This document shows positions 16,946-27,563 of a DNA stretch of 64,000 nucleotides, in pieces. The stretch is from Deltaproteobacteria bacterium (GTDB lineage Bacteria; Myxococcota_A; Polyangia; Polyangiales; Ga0077539), in the NCBI GenBank assembly GCA_016704445.1, contig JADJAE010000005.1, forward strand, positions 162,159-226,158, written 5' to 3'. Under the pieces are notes generated by a model that was not told the DNA's origin, did not search any database, and saw only the letters and a program-made list of their open reading frames with translations. Each line of letters begins with the position of its first letter. Position 1 is the stretch's first letter. The translations under genes and the position numbers were made by a program.

Positions 16946-19410
16946 GCGGAGCGTGGATCACCATCGGCCACCCGGCGCTGCTCTGGGGCCTGGCGGTGTG
17001 CCCGCTGCTGGTGCTCGCGACCTGGCGCAGCCGCATCGATGCGTCGCGAGGGAGGCTGGCGCTGGCCACGTTGGCGAGGGTGCTGGCCGCCGCGCTGGTG
17101 GTGCTGGCCATCGCCGACGCGAGGGTGCGCTGGCCCACGCAGAAGCTCGCGGTGGCGCTCTCCGTCGACGGGTCGGCGAGCGTGTCTCCCCGAGAGGCGG
17201 CGGCGACCCGGGCGGCGGTGCCCCGTCGGCGCATCGAGCGCGACGACGTGCGCTGGATCGACCTTGGAGAGAGCGCCCCCACGGGCGCCCTGGAGAGCGA
17301 GCTCGCGGCCTCGATCGACACGGCGGTGGCGCTGCTGCCGACGGGAAGGGTCCGCCGGGTGGTGCTGGCGACGGACGGTCGCGAGACCCGGGGCGACGCG
17401 GTGGGCGCGGCCGACCGGGCGAGGCGCGCCGGGGTGCAGGTCTTCGTGATGCCTCAGGGCGATCACCCCGCGGTCGACCTCGTGGCCGTGAGCGGCATCG
17501 AGGCGCCCCGGCTGGTGAGGGCGGGGCGGGAGGTGAGCGTCGGGGTGCGGCTCTTCGCCTCGGGCGATCGCAGCGTGCGGCTGCACCTCCAGCGCGACGG
17601 GGTGAGCGTGACCAGCCGCGAGGTCGCGGCCCCTTCGGGGACGAGCCTTCACGACCTCTCCGTGGCCTTCCCCGAGGAGGGCGTGCACGAGCTGCGGGTG
17701 ACCGCGACCGCCGAGGGCGACCGGGTCTCGCAGAACAACTCGTGGCGCATGCTGGTGCGCGTCGTCACGCCGCCGAGGGTGCTGCTGGTGCACGAGCTGG
17801 AGGGTCGCTCCCCGTCGCTCTCCGCGGTGTACCGGGAGGCGCATCTTCACGTCGACGAGGTGCATCCGGAGGGTGTTCCTTCCGATGCAGCGGGGCTCGA
17901 TCGGTACCAGTACGTGGTGCTCGACGAGCTCGTGCTGACCTCGCTCACGGAGCCCCAGCAGCGGGCGCTGAGGGTGTGGGTCGAGGAGCGCGGCGGCGGC
18001 CTTCTCACCACCACGGGGATGCACGGCGTAGGGCGCGAGCCCGAGCTGCTGCGCGAGATCGAGCCCATCATGCCGCCCCGGGCGGTGCCCGAGCCCCGGC
18101 CCATCGAGCTCATCCTGGTGATCGACCGCTCGGGCAGCATGATGGGGCCCAACATCGTCAACGCGCGCAACGCGGGCATCGCCGCCGTGCGGGCGCTTCG
18201 ACCCGACTCGCGCGTCGGCGTGGTGGCCTTCTCCGGCGAGGCCGACCTGGTGGTGCCGCCGGTGCCGATGACCCGCGCCGACGAGGTCACCCGCGCCATC
18301 GCGGGCATCCGGGCGGGCGGAGGGACCAACCTCGCCGCCGCCCTCAACGCCGCCACCAACATCGTCACCGATGACGACCGCTACCTTCACCACGTGATCC
18401 TGATGTCCGACGGGGAGAGCCACCCGGGGCCTGCGATCGCGGCGGCCAACGCGCTGCGCTACACGGGCGCCACCATCACGGCGATCACCCTCGGCCCGCG
18501 GGTCAACCTGATGCGCGAGATCTCCCGCATCGGCCGCGGTCGCTACCACGTCACCAGCGCGTCGACCTCGCTGCCGCAGCTCTTCGTTCGCGAGGCGCAG
18601 TTTCGCAGCCCGCCGCCCGCTCGCGAGGCGCAGTTTCGCCCCGCGGTGAGCGCCCGCATGGGCTTCATGGACGGCGTCGACCCCTCGGCCGACCCGCCGA
18701 TCATGGGCTTCACGGTGTCGCAGATTCGCCCGGGCGCCCTCGCGTTGCTGCAAGCGCCCGACGGCTCCCCGGTGCTCGCCCACTGGTTCGTGGGGATGGG
18801 TCAGGTGGCCTCGCTCACGACGGCGACGTCGAGCCGGTGGGCCGACGCGTGGCGCACCGGAGCGGGCTTCCGCCGGCTCTTCGGGCAGATGGCCTGGGAG
18901 ATGCTGCGGGTGCAGAGCGACGACAACCTGGAGCTTCACGTCGAGGCGCTCCCCGGCCGCTCCGACGCGCGGAGGGTGTCGATCGTCGCGCCCACGACGG
19001 CGACCGACCCGACGCCGGTGGTGAGCCTCTCCCGCGGCCGCGTGGAGGGCGTGCGCCTCGCGGTGCGCCCCACGGCCCCGGGCGTGTGGAGCGCGAGCGT
19101 GGCGCTGGGAGAGGGCTTCGTGGTCGACGCGAGGATGCCCTCGTCGAGGGAGCCCACGGTGGCGGGCGGGGCGGAGGTTCCGTACCCCGCGGAGCTGAGG
19201 GCCTTCGGGAGCGACGGGCCCGCGCTCTCGGCGATCGCGAGGGCGGGCGGAGGCCGGATGATCCGTCGGCTGGACGAGGCGCTGGACGACGTGCGGGGCG
19301 AGCGGGTGATGCGCGAGGCGAGGCTGGCGCTGCTGGTGGGCGCGCTGCTGGCGTACCTGCTCGGGGTGCTGGCGCTGCGGATGCCTCGACGGGCGCGCTC
19401 GCTGCGATGA
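16942..19410 (+). CDS. Large VWA-domain membrane protein with amidotransferase-like domain
   Basis: 822 residues. Two membrane helices lie near the N-terminus (about 10-28 and 36-55) and one at the C-terminus (about 798-815). A first VWA-type site VDGSAS is at about residue 74. A type-1 glutamine-amidotransferase-like segment (VVLDELVLTSLTEPQQRALR) sits at about 325-370, then a canonical VWA domain with DRSGSM at about 394. The start is GTG, overlapping the previous stop (GTGA). It is the last gene of the coupled MoxR operon. An internal 17-bp direct repeat (GCGAGGCGCAGTTTCGC at 18590 and 18624) makes the protein repeat REAQFR. Confidence 0.87.
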   Translation: MSGAWITIGHPALLWGLAVCPLLVLATWRSRIDASRGRLALATLARVLAAALVVLAIADARVRWPTQKLAVALSVDGSASVSPREAAATRAAVPRRRIERDDVRWIDLGESAPTGALESELAASIDTAVALLPTGRVRRVVLATDGRETRGDAVGAADRARRAGVQVFVMPQGDHPAVDLVAVSGIEAPRLVRAGREVSVGVRLFASGDRSVRLHLQRDGVSVTSREVAAPSGTSLHDLSVAFPEEGVHELRVTATAEGDRVSQNNSWRMLVRVVTPPRVLLVHELEGRSPSLSAVYREAHLHVDEVHPEGVPSDAAGLDRYQYVVLDELVLTSLTEPQQRALRVWVEERGGGLLTTTGMHGVGREPELLREIEPIMPPRAVPEPRPIELILVIDRSGSMMGPNIVNARNAGIAAVRALRPDSRVGVVAFSGEADLVVPPVPMTRADEVTRAIAGIRAGGGTNLAAALNAATNIVTDDDRYLHHVILMSDGESHPGPAIAAANALRYTGATITAITLGPRVNLMREISRIGRGRYHVTSASTSLPQLFVREAQFRSPPPAREAQFRPAVSARMGFMDGVDPSADPPIMGFTVSQIRPGALALLQAPDGSPVLAHWFVGMGQVASLTTATSSRWADAWRTGAGFRRLFGQMAWEMLRVQSDDNLELHVEALPGRSDARRVSIVAPTTATDPTPVVSLSRGRVEGVRLAVRPTAPGVWSASVALGEGFVVDARMPSSREPTVAGGAEVPYPAELRAFGSDGPALSAIARAGGGRMIRRLDEALDDVRGERVMREARLALLVGALLAYLLGVLALRMPRRARSLR

Positions 19411-19430
19411 TCGGTGACGATTGGATGCTG

Positions 19431-19436
19431 AGGAGG
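19431..19436 (+). promoter_or_regulatory. Consensus Shine-Dalgarno AGGAGG deciding the NIDO gene start
   Basis: AGGAGG lies 8 bp before ATG 19445. The frame is open to an earlier ATG (19421), but only 19445 has this ribosome site and gives a clean signal peptide. Confidence 0.8.
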
Positions 19437-19444
19437 ACACACGC

Positions 19445-20203
19445 ATGAAGCGCTCTCGATCGATGCTCGCTCCCATCGCCCTGGCGGCGCTCGCCGGCCA
19501 GGTCGCTCCTCGCACGGCGTCGGCGGTCGACCTCATCGCCGACCTCGGCGGGCCGGCGGGTTTCGGCACCAGCTTCCTGGCCGAGAACGACGACAGCTCC
19601 TCGACGGAGATCGACATCTCCCGGGGCTTCCCTGGGGGACTGCGCTACTTCGCGGGCACGTACCGGTCGATCTTCGTCAACAACAACGGCAACATCACCT
19701 TCCGCGGGGCGGTCGGGCAGTTCACGCCGACGCCCTTCCCCATCGCCGACCAGCCGATGATCGCGCCCTTCTGGGCAGACGTGGACACCCGCGGCGGAGG
19801 GCGCCCCGGGCGCAACGGCGTGTGGTGGGACGTCCGTCCGGGCCAGGTGGTGATCACCTGGCACAACGTCGGGTACTTCGGCAGCCACGTCGACCGGCTC
19901 AACAGCTTCCAGATCGTGCTGCGCGGCGGGACGGAGATGGACGAGGGGCAGTTCGAGGTGGAGTTTCGCTACGCGCGCTGCGAGTGGACCACCGGCGACG
20001 CGAGCGGCGGCAGCAACGGCCGCGGTGGGACCCCCGCCCAGGCGGGCTTCGACGCGGGCAACCGTCGCGACAGCCGGGTGCTGCCGGGCTCCCGCACCGC
20101 GGGGGTGCTGCGGCTGTGTCGGACTTCCAACGTGGGAGAGCCGGGCATCTGGCGCTTCCTCATCACCAACGGCCGACCGATGCGCTCTCCGCAGAGGGAG
20201 TGA
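19445..20203 (+). CDS. Secreted NIDO (nidogen-like) domain protein
   Basis: 252 residues with a signal peptide cleaved near residue 27 (TASA-VD). The body matches the extracellular NIDO domain, with FVNNNGNITF, a PMIAPFWADVDTR stretch and VVITWHNVGYF, the typical order in this family. NIDO domains occur in adhesins and matrix proteins. Five Arg-rich C-terminal residues follow a complete domain, with no sorting tail. It lies 34 bp after the MoxR operon and may be co-transcribed with it. Element 2 begins 20 bp after its stop. Confidence 0.85.
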   Translation: MKRSRSMLAPIALAALAGQVAPRTASAVDLIADLGGPAGFGTSFLAENDDSSSTEIDISRGFPGGLRYFAGTYRSIFVNNNGNITFRGAVGQFTPTPFPIADQPMIAPFWADVDTRGGGRPGRNGVWWDVRPGQVVITWHNVGYFGSHVDRLNSFQIVLRGGTEMDEGQFEVEFRYARCEWTTGDASGGSNGRGGTPAQAGFDAGNRRDSRVLPGSRTAGVLRLCRTSNVGEPGIWRFLITNGRPMRSPQRE

Positions 20204-20223
20204 GGGAGGCCCTGGAGTGCCCA

Positions 20224-20560
20224 TTGTGCTCATCGTTGCCCTCATCGAGCGCAATCCGCTTCCAGGCTGGGGTTCCGCGCGTTGGCGCGTCACCCCAGGC
20301 AATAACAGGATGGCCGCCCCGGACAGGGTCCGGGGCTCCGAGCGGCCGTCTCTGTGCGCAGGTTGCCGGGTCCGCTGTCGAGCCAAACGAGGGAGGCAGC
20401 CGGACGCGAACGCGCCTCCTGCACGTATCAGGCGATGCCCGTTCGGAGCCCCGGACCCTGTCCGGGGCGGCCATCCTGTTATTGCCTGGGGTGACGCGCC
20501 AACGCGCGGAACCCCAGCCTGGAAGCGGATTGCGCTCGATGAGAGCAACGATGAGCCCAT
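20224..20560. repeat. Large nested inverted repeat, element 2
   Basis: Arms of about 118 bp (20224-20341 and 20443-20560) are almost perfect reverse complements with a spacer of about 100 bp. Hairpin A lies at 20267-20298 (mate 20486-20517): CTGGGGT/ACCCCAG, inner stem CGCGC/GCGCG, loop GTTG. Linker GCAATAACAGGATG follows. Hairpin B is at 20316-20336 (mate 20448-20468): GCCCCGGAC/GTCCGGGGC, with the 3-nt loop AGG on the left and CCT on the right, exact complements. It fills the 386-bp gap between two convergent genes, where no gene is credible. Confidence 0.92.
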
Positions 20561-20589
20561 TGAGGGGGCGCGGGCCGTCGCACTACCGA

Positions 20590-21150
20590 TCACCGCCCAC
20601 CGTCGATCAGCGTCGCGGGCTGAGCCGCCGTCCGCTGCGTGTCTATCGCGGCGCCGAAGATCCAGCCCAGGCCTCCGCCACCAGCCGCTCCTCCACAGGC
20701 TCCGAGCAGCGCCCCGAGGGTGACCTGCACCGGGATGCTGTCGCAGCCGTCGATGCACCGCGTCCCAGCGAACAGGCCCATCACGAGCCCGCCGAGGATG
20801 CCAAGCACCGTCGCGCCAACCACAGCGCCGTCGCGGGCCGCGAACGAGCGCTCTGCGACCGTGAGGTACGCGGTGCCCGTCGACGCACGCGCCGCCTGTG
20901 TGATCCGCTCTCCGAGTCCCCGGCGGCGGAGGTCGGCGTAGCGCCCGTCCTCGAAGCTCACCCGTTCGACGGTGGTGTGCACGACGGCCCCCTCGGACGT
21001 CCGCAAGGTGACCGCGGTGTCCGCGACGGGGTGCTGCACGAGATCGCCCACCGGGACGGCGTAGACGTACCGCGTGCTGCACGCTGACGGCCCCACCAGA
21101 GCGAGCCACGCGAGGATCGCCGCGCGTGGTCGGGTAGCGGCGTCGCTCAT
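20590..21150 (-). CDS. Lipoprotein with glycine-zipper segments
   Basis: 186 residues. A short signal segment ends in lipobox GPSAC with Cys24 as the probable lipidation site. The middle is polar, then two Gly/Ala-rich hydrophobic stretches follow (GATVLGILGGLVMGLFAG near 113-130 and LGALLGACGGAAGGGG near 145-160) of the glycine-zipper type found in envelope proteins. Function is unknown. It is divergent from the acyltransferase gene across 66 bp, and element 2 lies just past its stop. ATG 21150 was chosen because it gives the lipobox; the frame stays open upstream. Confidence 0.65.
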   Translation of the reverse strand: MSDAATRPRAAILAWLALVGPSACSTRYVYAVPVGDLVQHPVADTAVTLRTSEGAVVHTTVERVSFEDGRYADLRRRGLGERITQAARASTGTAYLTVAERSFAARDGAVVGATVLGILGGLVMGLFAGTRCIDGCDSIPVQVTLGALLGACGGAAGGGGLGWIFGAAIDTQRTAAQPATLIDGGR

Positions 21151-21216
21151 GCCCGCGAAGGTACCATCGGAGCCCCGCGGTTCGCTGAGCCGCCGAGGCC
21201 CAGCGGAGTACATCGA

Positions 21217-22635
21217 ATGCGCCCCACGCTGCCGCTGACGCCCCGGGCCCGCGGGTGCTACGACGCGCCGGCCCCCGTGAGCACCGCCGTCGACGACCCC
21301 CGAGTGCGCGCCCTCGCGTTGCTCAAGCGCCATGGCTACAACGCCACGTCCTTCCAGACGCTGGAGCGAGGGTTCCGCTACTGGTTCGACGGCGACGAGG
21401 CCTGCGTGGCCTACGCCGACACGGGCTCGGCCTGGGTCGTCGCGGGCGCCCCCATCGCCCCGACCGAGCGCCTCGCCGACGTGGCCCGGCGCTTCGAGGC
21501 CGCCGCGCGCACGGCCCGCCGTCGCGTCTGCTACTTCGGCGTCGAGCAGCGGATGGTCGCCGCCTCCATCGGCCTCGCCCTCACCATCGGCGCGCAACCC
21601 GTCTGGAACCCCTCAGGCTGGCCGGACATCCTCCGCGGGTCGTCAAGCCTGAAGGAGCAGGTGCGCCGCGCCCGCGCCAAGGGGGTGCGCGTCCGCCTCG
21701 CCGAGCCTGGCGAGGTCACCGATGCGTCGTCGCCCACCCGCCTGGCCGTCGATGGGCTCATCGAGCGCTGGCTCGCCTCGAAGCCGATGGCCCCGATGGG
21801 CTTCCTCGTCGACGTGCAGCCCTTCGACTTCGCCGAGGAGCGGCGCTACTTCGTCGCCGAGCGCGACGGCCGCGTCGTCGGCTTCCTCGCCGCGGTGCCC
21901 GTCTATGCCCGCGACGGCTGGCTCTTCGAGGACCTGCTCCGGGACGCCGACGCCCCCAACGGGACCACCGAGCTCCTCATCGACACCGCCATGCGCGACG
22001 CCGCGCATAGCCAGAGCGGCTACGTCACCCTGGGCCTCGCCCCGCTGGGCGGCGACGTCGACCCCAGGCTACGCACCGTCGGCGCCCTCTCGTCGGGCCT
22101 CTACGACTTCGGCGGCCTCTACCTCTTCAAGTCCAAGCTCAAGCCCCACCGCTGGGACCCGATCCACCTGGTGCATCCACCGGGCACCTTCGCGGCGGTG
22201 GCCCTCTTCGATGCGCTCACGGCCTTCGCCCACGGCAGCCTCGGCCGCTACGGGCTCCGCTCCATCCTCCGTGGTCCCTCGGTGGTGGTGCGGGTCCTCG
22301 CGCTGCTGCTCGTCCCATGGACGGCGCTGCTCCTCGCCGCCGACACCACGCGATGGTTTCCCTCCACGTTCCTCAAGGTCGCCTCGGTGGCGCTCAACGT
22401 GGCGCTCGCCCTGGGGCTCTGGTCCCTCGCGCGACGATGGCGCCCGGGGCTGGCGACCGCCCTCGCGATCGCCGTCACCGCCGACGCCGCGCTCACCATC
22501 GCCCACGCCCTCGCGTTCAACCTCTCCCGGGTGCGGGGTCTGTCCGACGCCCTCCTGGTGCTGGTCTCCTGCCTCGCTCCGACGCTCGCCAGCGCCATCC
22601 TCTGGAACGCCCGAGCCCTCCGCGCTCGCCTCTAG
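21217..22635 (+). CDS. MprF-type (DUF2156) aminoacyl/acyltransferase with C-terminal membrane domain
   Basis: 472 residues. The first 340 match the LPG_synthase_C/DUF2156 fold, the catalytic half of phosphatidylglycerol lysyltransferase (MprF): a YFGVEQRMV strand, SSSLKEQVRRARAKGVRV, then RYFVAERDGRVVGFLAAVPV in the GNAT-like core. The last 130 residues carry about four hydrophobic helices, the reverse of MprF order, where the membrane part comes first. It may transfer an amino acid or acyl group to a membrane lipid. An alternative start is GTG 21277. Its stop overlaps the convergent dehydrogenase by 4 bp. Confidence 0.8.
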   Translation: MRPTLPLTPRARGCYDAPAPVSTAVDDPRVRALALLKRHGYNATSFQTLERGFRYWFDGDEACVAYADTGSAWVVAGAPIAPTERLADVARRFEAAARTARRRVCYFGVEQRMVAASIGLALTIGAQPVWNPSGWPDILRGSSSLKEQVRRARAKGVRVRLAEPGEVTDASSPTRLAVDGLIERWLASKPMAPMGFLVDVQPFDFAEERRYFVAERDGRVVGFLAAVPVYARDGWLFEDLLRDADAPNGTTELLIDTAMRDAAHSQSGYVTLGLAPLGGDVDPRLRTVGALSSGLYDFGGLYLFKSKLKPHRWDPIHLVHPPGTFAAVALFDALTAFAHGSLGRYGLRSILRGPSVVVRVLALLLVPWTALLLAADTTRWFPSTFLKVASVALNVALALGLWSLARRWRPGLATALAIAVTADAALTIAHALAFNLSRVRGLSDALLVLVSCLAPTLASAILWNARALRARL

Positions 22636-23660
22636 TGAAACGACGGGACGAGGTTCTCGTGGTTCTCCTCGGCGGCCTGGTCGTCGAGCATGGTGAGCGG
22701 TGAGTCGGTGAGCGCCGAGCGGCTCTCGTAGCCCTTGCGCGAGGTGATGCCCTGGCCGTCGTGAGAGGGGAGCATCCGGGCGACCATCGCCAGCGCCCGG
22801 GCGGTGAGCGAAGGCGCCACACCGTGCGCCAGGGCGCACAGCTTCGCAGGCAGAGAGAGCACCATCCGGGAGTCTCCCCGGCGGCAGCCCTCCACGATCT
22901 GCCGCGCGGCGCGGCGGGCGCTCATCGAGCTGATCGGGAGCGCGTCGGAGAGCACGAACCACGCGTACTCCTCGCGGTGCCGGCCCTTGAAGTTGGCGTT
23001 GCGGGCCGACCCGGTGCGCATCAACCCCGGGTAGACCGTGGTCACCCGGATGCCGTCCTTCGCCAGCTCGGCGCCCATCCCCTCGGAGAGCCCCGCGAGC
23101 GCGAACTTGCTCGCGCTGTACGGAACCATGTGGGGCACCGCGATGATTCCCCCGATCGAGGAGATGTTCACGATGCGCCCCTCGCTCCGCTCCCGCATCG
23201 CAGGCAGCACCGCGCGCATCAGGTGCATCGGACCCCAGAAGTGCACCGCCATCGAGCGCTCGAAGTCTACGTCGGTCATCGTCTCCAGGGGCCCGACGTC
23301 CATGCGCCCGGCGTTGTTGACCAGCACGTCCACGGCGCCGAAGCGCTCCTTCACGGCCCCGAGGAGCATGTCGACCTCCTCGCGCAGCGTCACGTCCGTG
23401 GGCACGGCCAGCACCTCGGCCCCCATGCCCTCCAGCTCTTCGCGAGCGCGGTCGAGCACCGTCCTGTCGAGCCCGCAGATCACCAGGCGAGCCCCCTCCC
23501 GGGCGAACTCCCTCGCCATCACCAGCCCGAGGCCCCGCGAGGCGCCGGTGATCAGCACGGTCTTGCCCCGAAACGAGTACGCCCCCGACCTGCGTATCGC
23601 CATCCACGCCGCGATGCCCGCCGCCGCGATGAGACCTGCCCCCAGGTAACGAGTGTTCAT
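22632..23660 (-). CDS. Membrane-anchored short-chain dehydrogenase/reductase
   Basis: 342 residues. A single N-terminal membrane helix (about 6-22) precedes a classical SDR domain: nucleotide loop TGASRGLG (about 39-46), NNAG, catalytic Ser in NISSIGG, and YSASK at about 181-185. The C-terminal 90 residues extend the fold, ending in polar sequence. Substrate is unknown; anchored SDRs often act on lipids or steroids. It stands opposite the CBS-domain gene. Confidence 0.9.
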   Translation of the reverse strand: MNTRYLGAGLIAAAGIAAWMAIRRSGAYSFRGKTVLITGASRGLGLVMAREFAREGARLVICGLDRTVLDRAREELEGMGAEVLAVPTDVTLREEVDMLLGAVKERFGAVDVLVNNAGRMDVGPLETMTDVDFERSMAVHFWGPMHLMRAVLPAMRERSEGRIVNISSIGGIIAVPHMVPYSASKFALAGLSEGMGAELAKDGIRVTTVYPGLMRTGSARNANFKGRHREEYAWFVLSDALPISSMSARRAARQIVEGCRRGDSRMVLSLPAKLCALAHGVAPSLTARALAMVARMLPSHDGQGITSRKGYESRSALTDSPLTMLDDQAAEENHENLVPSFH

Positions 23661-23742
23661 CCCATGTGCTCAAGCAAGAGGCGCGCTCGACCGTCGGCCC
23701 CTCCCCCTTGCGACAAGGGACCGCTGGTTCAATGAACAACTC

Positions 23743-24183
23743 ATGGAATCCGTAGGCGACATCCTGGACGAAAAGGGCTCCCGGGTTCTCACCACGCGCC
23801 CCGACGCGACGGTGTTCGAAGCCGTGGAGGAGATGTGTCGACACCGCGTCGGGGCGCTGATGGTCTGCGAGGGCAACGATCCGGTGGGGATGTTCTCCGA
23901 GCGCGATCTGATGGTGCGGGTGATCCTCGCAAAGCGTGACCCGGCGAGCACGCTGGTGAGCGAGGTGATGACCCACGCGGTGGTCTGCGTGTCTCGCGAC
24001 ACACGCCCCGCCGAGGCCATGGCGATCATCACCGGGCACCGCTGCCGCCACCTGCCGGTGGTCGACCAGGGGCGCGTCACCGGGGTGATCTCCATCGGCG
24101 ACCTGGTGCGCTTCTTCAGCCAGAACCAGGAGTTCGAGATCCAGATGCTCCGGGACTACGTGAGCGGCCGCTACCCCGCCTGA
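23743..24183 (+). CDS. Tandem CBS-domain protein
   Basis: 146 residues made of two CBS motifs (about 8-62 and 75-130), with typical ends GMFSERDLMVRV and GVISIGDLVRF. Stand-alone CBS pairs bind adenine nucleotides and report energy state to partners. ATG 23743 was chosen because the fold begins immediately after it. Its 3' end overlaps the convergent histidine kinase by 13 bp. Confidence 0.88.
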   Translation: MESVGDILDEKGSRVLTTRPDATVFEAVEEMCRHRVGALMVCEGNDPVGMFSERDLMVRVILAKRDPASTLVSEVMTHAVVCVSRDTRPAEAMAIITGHRCRHLPVVDQGRVTGVISIGDLVRFFSQNQEFEIQMLRDYVSGRYPA

Positions 24184-25091
24184 GCGGGCAGCGAGACGAC
24201 GAAGGTCGCGCCGGCCCCCCGGCCCGCGCTGCGCACCGAGAGGGTGCCGCCGTGCAGCTCGACCAGCTGCTGCGCCAGGAAGAGCCCGAGGCCCAGCCCC
24301 GATGAGCGGCGGCTCGGGGCGTGGTCGTGCCGCCGGTACTCGAAGAGGTGCCTGAGCTCCGCGGCGGGGATGCCCACGCCCGTGTCGCTAAGCTCGAGCA
24401 CCACGCGCCGCCCCCCGTGGCCGCCGTGCAGCGAGCAGCGGAGCTCGATGCTCCCTCCCCCGGGCGTGTGCTTCAGGGCGTTGGACAGCAGGCTCGACAG
24501 CACCTGCGCCAGCCGCGCCCGATCGCCTGGCACCATCAGCCCCGACGGGGCCACGCAGGAGAGCGTCACGGCGCGCTGCTCTGCGGCTGCCCGCACCGCG
24601 TCGACCGCGGACCTCGCCAGCTCCCCCACGTCGGTGCGCTCGCGTCGGATCGAGAGCTTCTGCGCGACGACGAGCGAGGCCTCCACGAGGTCATCGACCA
24701 GCACCGACTGCGCCACCGCGTTGCGCTCGATGGTGGCCATCGCCCGGGCCCGCTCGCTCTCTTGGGTGCTCCCGCCGCGCAGCAGCCGGCTCCACCCGAT
24801 GATGACGTCCGTCGGCCCGCGCAGCTCGTGAGCGAGCAGCGCCAGCGAGGCGTCGCGGCTGCGGACCTGGGACTCCAACCGCTCGCAGCGGGCGAGCGCC
24901 TCGGCGAGCTGGGCGTCGCGCTCGGCCAGGGCCTGAGCGAGCGCCTCGGCGCGACCGTCGTCCAGCACCGTAGGCCGTGCCCGCCAACGCCGACCGGCAC
25001 CGAACCTACGGATGGACCCCGCGTAGGCCGCGCGCACCCCGCGGAGGAAGAGCCCAGGAGTCTCGAAGGTCGACGTCATGTCGGATGTCAT
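24171..25091 (-). CDS. Cytoplasmic sensor histidine kinase
   Basis: 306 residues without membrane helices. A coiled coil (about 48-80) leads into the HisKA domain with H-box LAHELRGP (His near 88), then HATPase with N-box LLSNALKHT, G1 DTGVG and G2 GLGLGLF. The sensory part is only the coiled coil, and no response regulator lies next to it, so it is an orphan kinase of the kind common in myxobacteria. The 245 bp between its start and the galE tail hold nothing recognisable. Confidence 0.9.
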   Translation of the reverse strand: MTSDMTSTFETPGLFLRGVRAAYAGSIRRFGAGRRWRARPTVLDDGRAEALAQALAERDAQLAEALARCERLESQVRSRDASLALLAHELRGPTDVIIGWSRLLRGGSTQESERARAMATIERNAVAQSVLVDDLVEASLVVAQKLSIRRERTDVGELARSAVDAVRAAAEQRAVTLSCVAPSGLMVPGDRARLAQVLSSLLSNALKHTPGGGSIELRCSLHGGHGGRRVVLELSDTGVGIPAAELRHLFEYRRHDHAPSRRSSGLGLGLFLAQQLVELHGGTLSVRSAGRGAGATFVVSLPAQAG

Positions 25092-25336
25092 CGTGTTTCG
25101 ATCTCTCGCCCGAAAGAGGTTGAGGGTGTCGGTAGGACGCCTGTGGTGTCGCTACCCCGTGGGCCACCACGCAGAGCAGCGACCGTGCCGAGGCCCTGCG
25201 CCTTGCGCCAGACCCACGCGATCGACGGGAAGCGAGGACGGTTCGCGACGAGGTCCGCCGGGGTGCGACCGTCGTCCGCACGGCGTGCGCAGGATGCACA
25301 GCGTGCGGAGAGGCGGCGCGGCGGCCACCTGGAGGT

Positions 25337-26327
<991 letters not shown>

Positions 26328-26331
<4 letters not shown>

Positions 26332-27563
26332 GGCGATCGGTCCGCCGGGCGATGGGAGTCGGTGCGCTTCATCGTCGTGTCTTTGTAGGCGGGTTGGGGC
26401 CGCGCTGCGACCCGACGGAGCCGTCGGGCGAGCCACGCGAGCAGCGCCCGGAGGAAGGGCCACACCGGGAGCCGGACGATGAGGCCGAGGAGGTCCCACG
26501 GCGAGGCGCGCTCGTCGAGGAAGCGCAGCACGCGGTCGGCGGAGACGCGGGTGAACATCGCGGAGAACACCCCGGGCATGGTGGCAGGCCAGCGCGCCCA
26601 CAGCGTCAGGAAGACCCCGTCGAGGAAGCGGTAGATGCTCCGCCGGGGAGGAGCCACCATCGGGTGGCCGCGCTCCCGCAGCGAGCGGACGATGGCCGCG
26701 CTGTCGTCGAGGATGCGGGTGAGCGCATAGCCCGTGGAGGCTTTGAGCATCCCCGCAGGGATGCCGATGCGTCGGATGCGATCGCCCTCGAAGGGCTCGA
26801 AATACTGCTCGGTCATCGGGCTCGACCCGGCCTCGCGGTCGAGCACCTCCAGCGCCGCCACGCCGTGGACCTTCGAGAGGTAGGCCCGCAGCGCGCGCTC
26901 CGCGTCGAGGGGCTCGAGGGAGACCAGCTCGGCCAGCGCCTCTCGAGGAGAGAAGGGCAGCAGGTAGGCGAAGGCGGTGCCCGCCGGGAGGTCGCCGCGG
27001 AAGTCGATGAACACCGCCGAGGAGGGGTCGAAGACGTCCGTCTCGCAGCGCACCACGAGGCCGTGGAAGCGCTGCCAGAGGAGCTGAGCGCCGCCCTCCG
27101 CCACCTCGAAGGCGCCTCGACGAAAGCGGCTGTCGAAGGCCCATCGGCCCAGGAGCACCTCGTCGCCGACGGTGACCCGCACCCGATCGCCCACGGTCGC
27201 AAGGTCCGTCGCCCGACCGTCGATGATCCGATGGCGGGGGTCGGCGCGGAGGCTGTCCTTCACCGTGCGCTGAAGGTCGGCGAAGAAGAGCGTCTGGTAG
27301 CGGTGGGAGTCGAGCGTCACCGAGCGGACGCCGCCCGATCCGTCGGCGATCACCAGTCGGGTCCAGTGGTGCCGGACGAGCGCGTCGAGGGGACCAGGCG
27401 CGGAGGTCCAGAAGGAGAGCGTGCGGAGGGCGTCGTCATCCTGCGCCCCGTCGACCAGCAGGATGGACCACCCGCCGCCCGCTTCGAGCAGCGCCCTCGC
27501 GAGGCAGAGCCCCGACACCCCGGCGCCCACGATCACCACGTCGTAGAGCGACCCGGTCGTCAC
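26328..27563 (-). CDS. Lycopene cyclase (CrtY/CrtL type)
   Basis: 411 residues. It has an FAD/NAD-binding N-terminus VVIVGAGVSGLCLARALL, the family motif LSFWTSAPGP near residue 53, and FIDFRGD and GIPAGMLKASTGYAL in the body, the last being the highly conserved cyclase block. It converts linear lycopene to cyclic carotene at the membrane. Start GTG 27563 overlaps the SRPBCC stop by 4 bp and its own stop overlaps galE. No phytoene synthase or desaturase is in the window, so substrate supply must come from elsewhere. Confidence 0.88.

Noticed and set aside
20590..21597. Longer lipoprotein reading starting near 21597
   Set aside because: The upstream part is antisense to the acyltransferase gene and lacks a signal sequence; ATG 21150 gives a proper lipobox.
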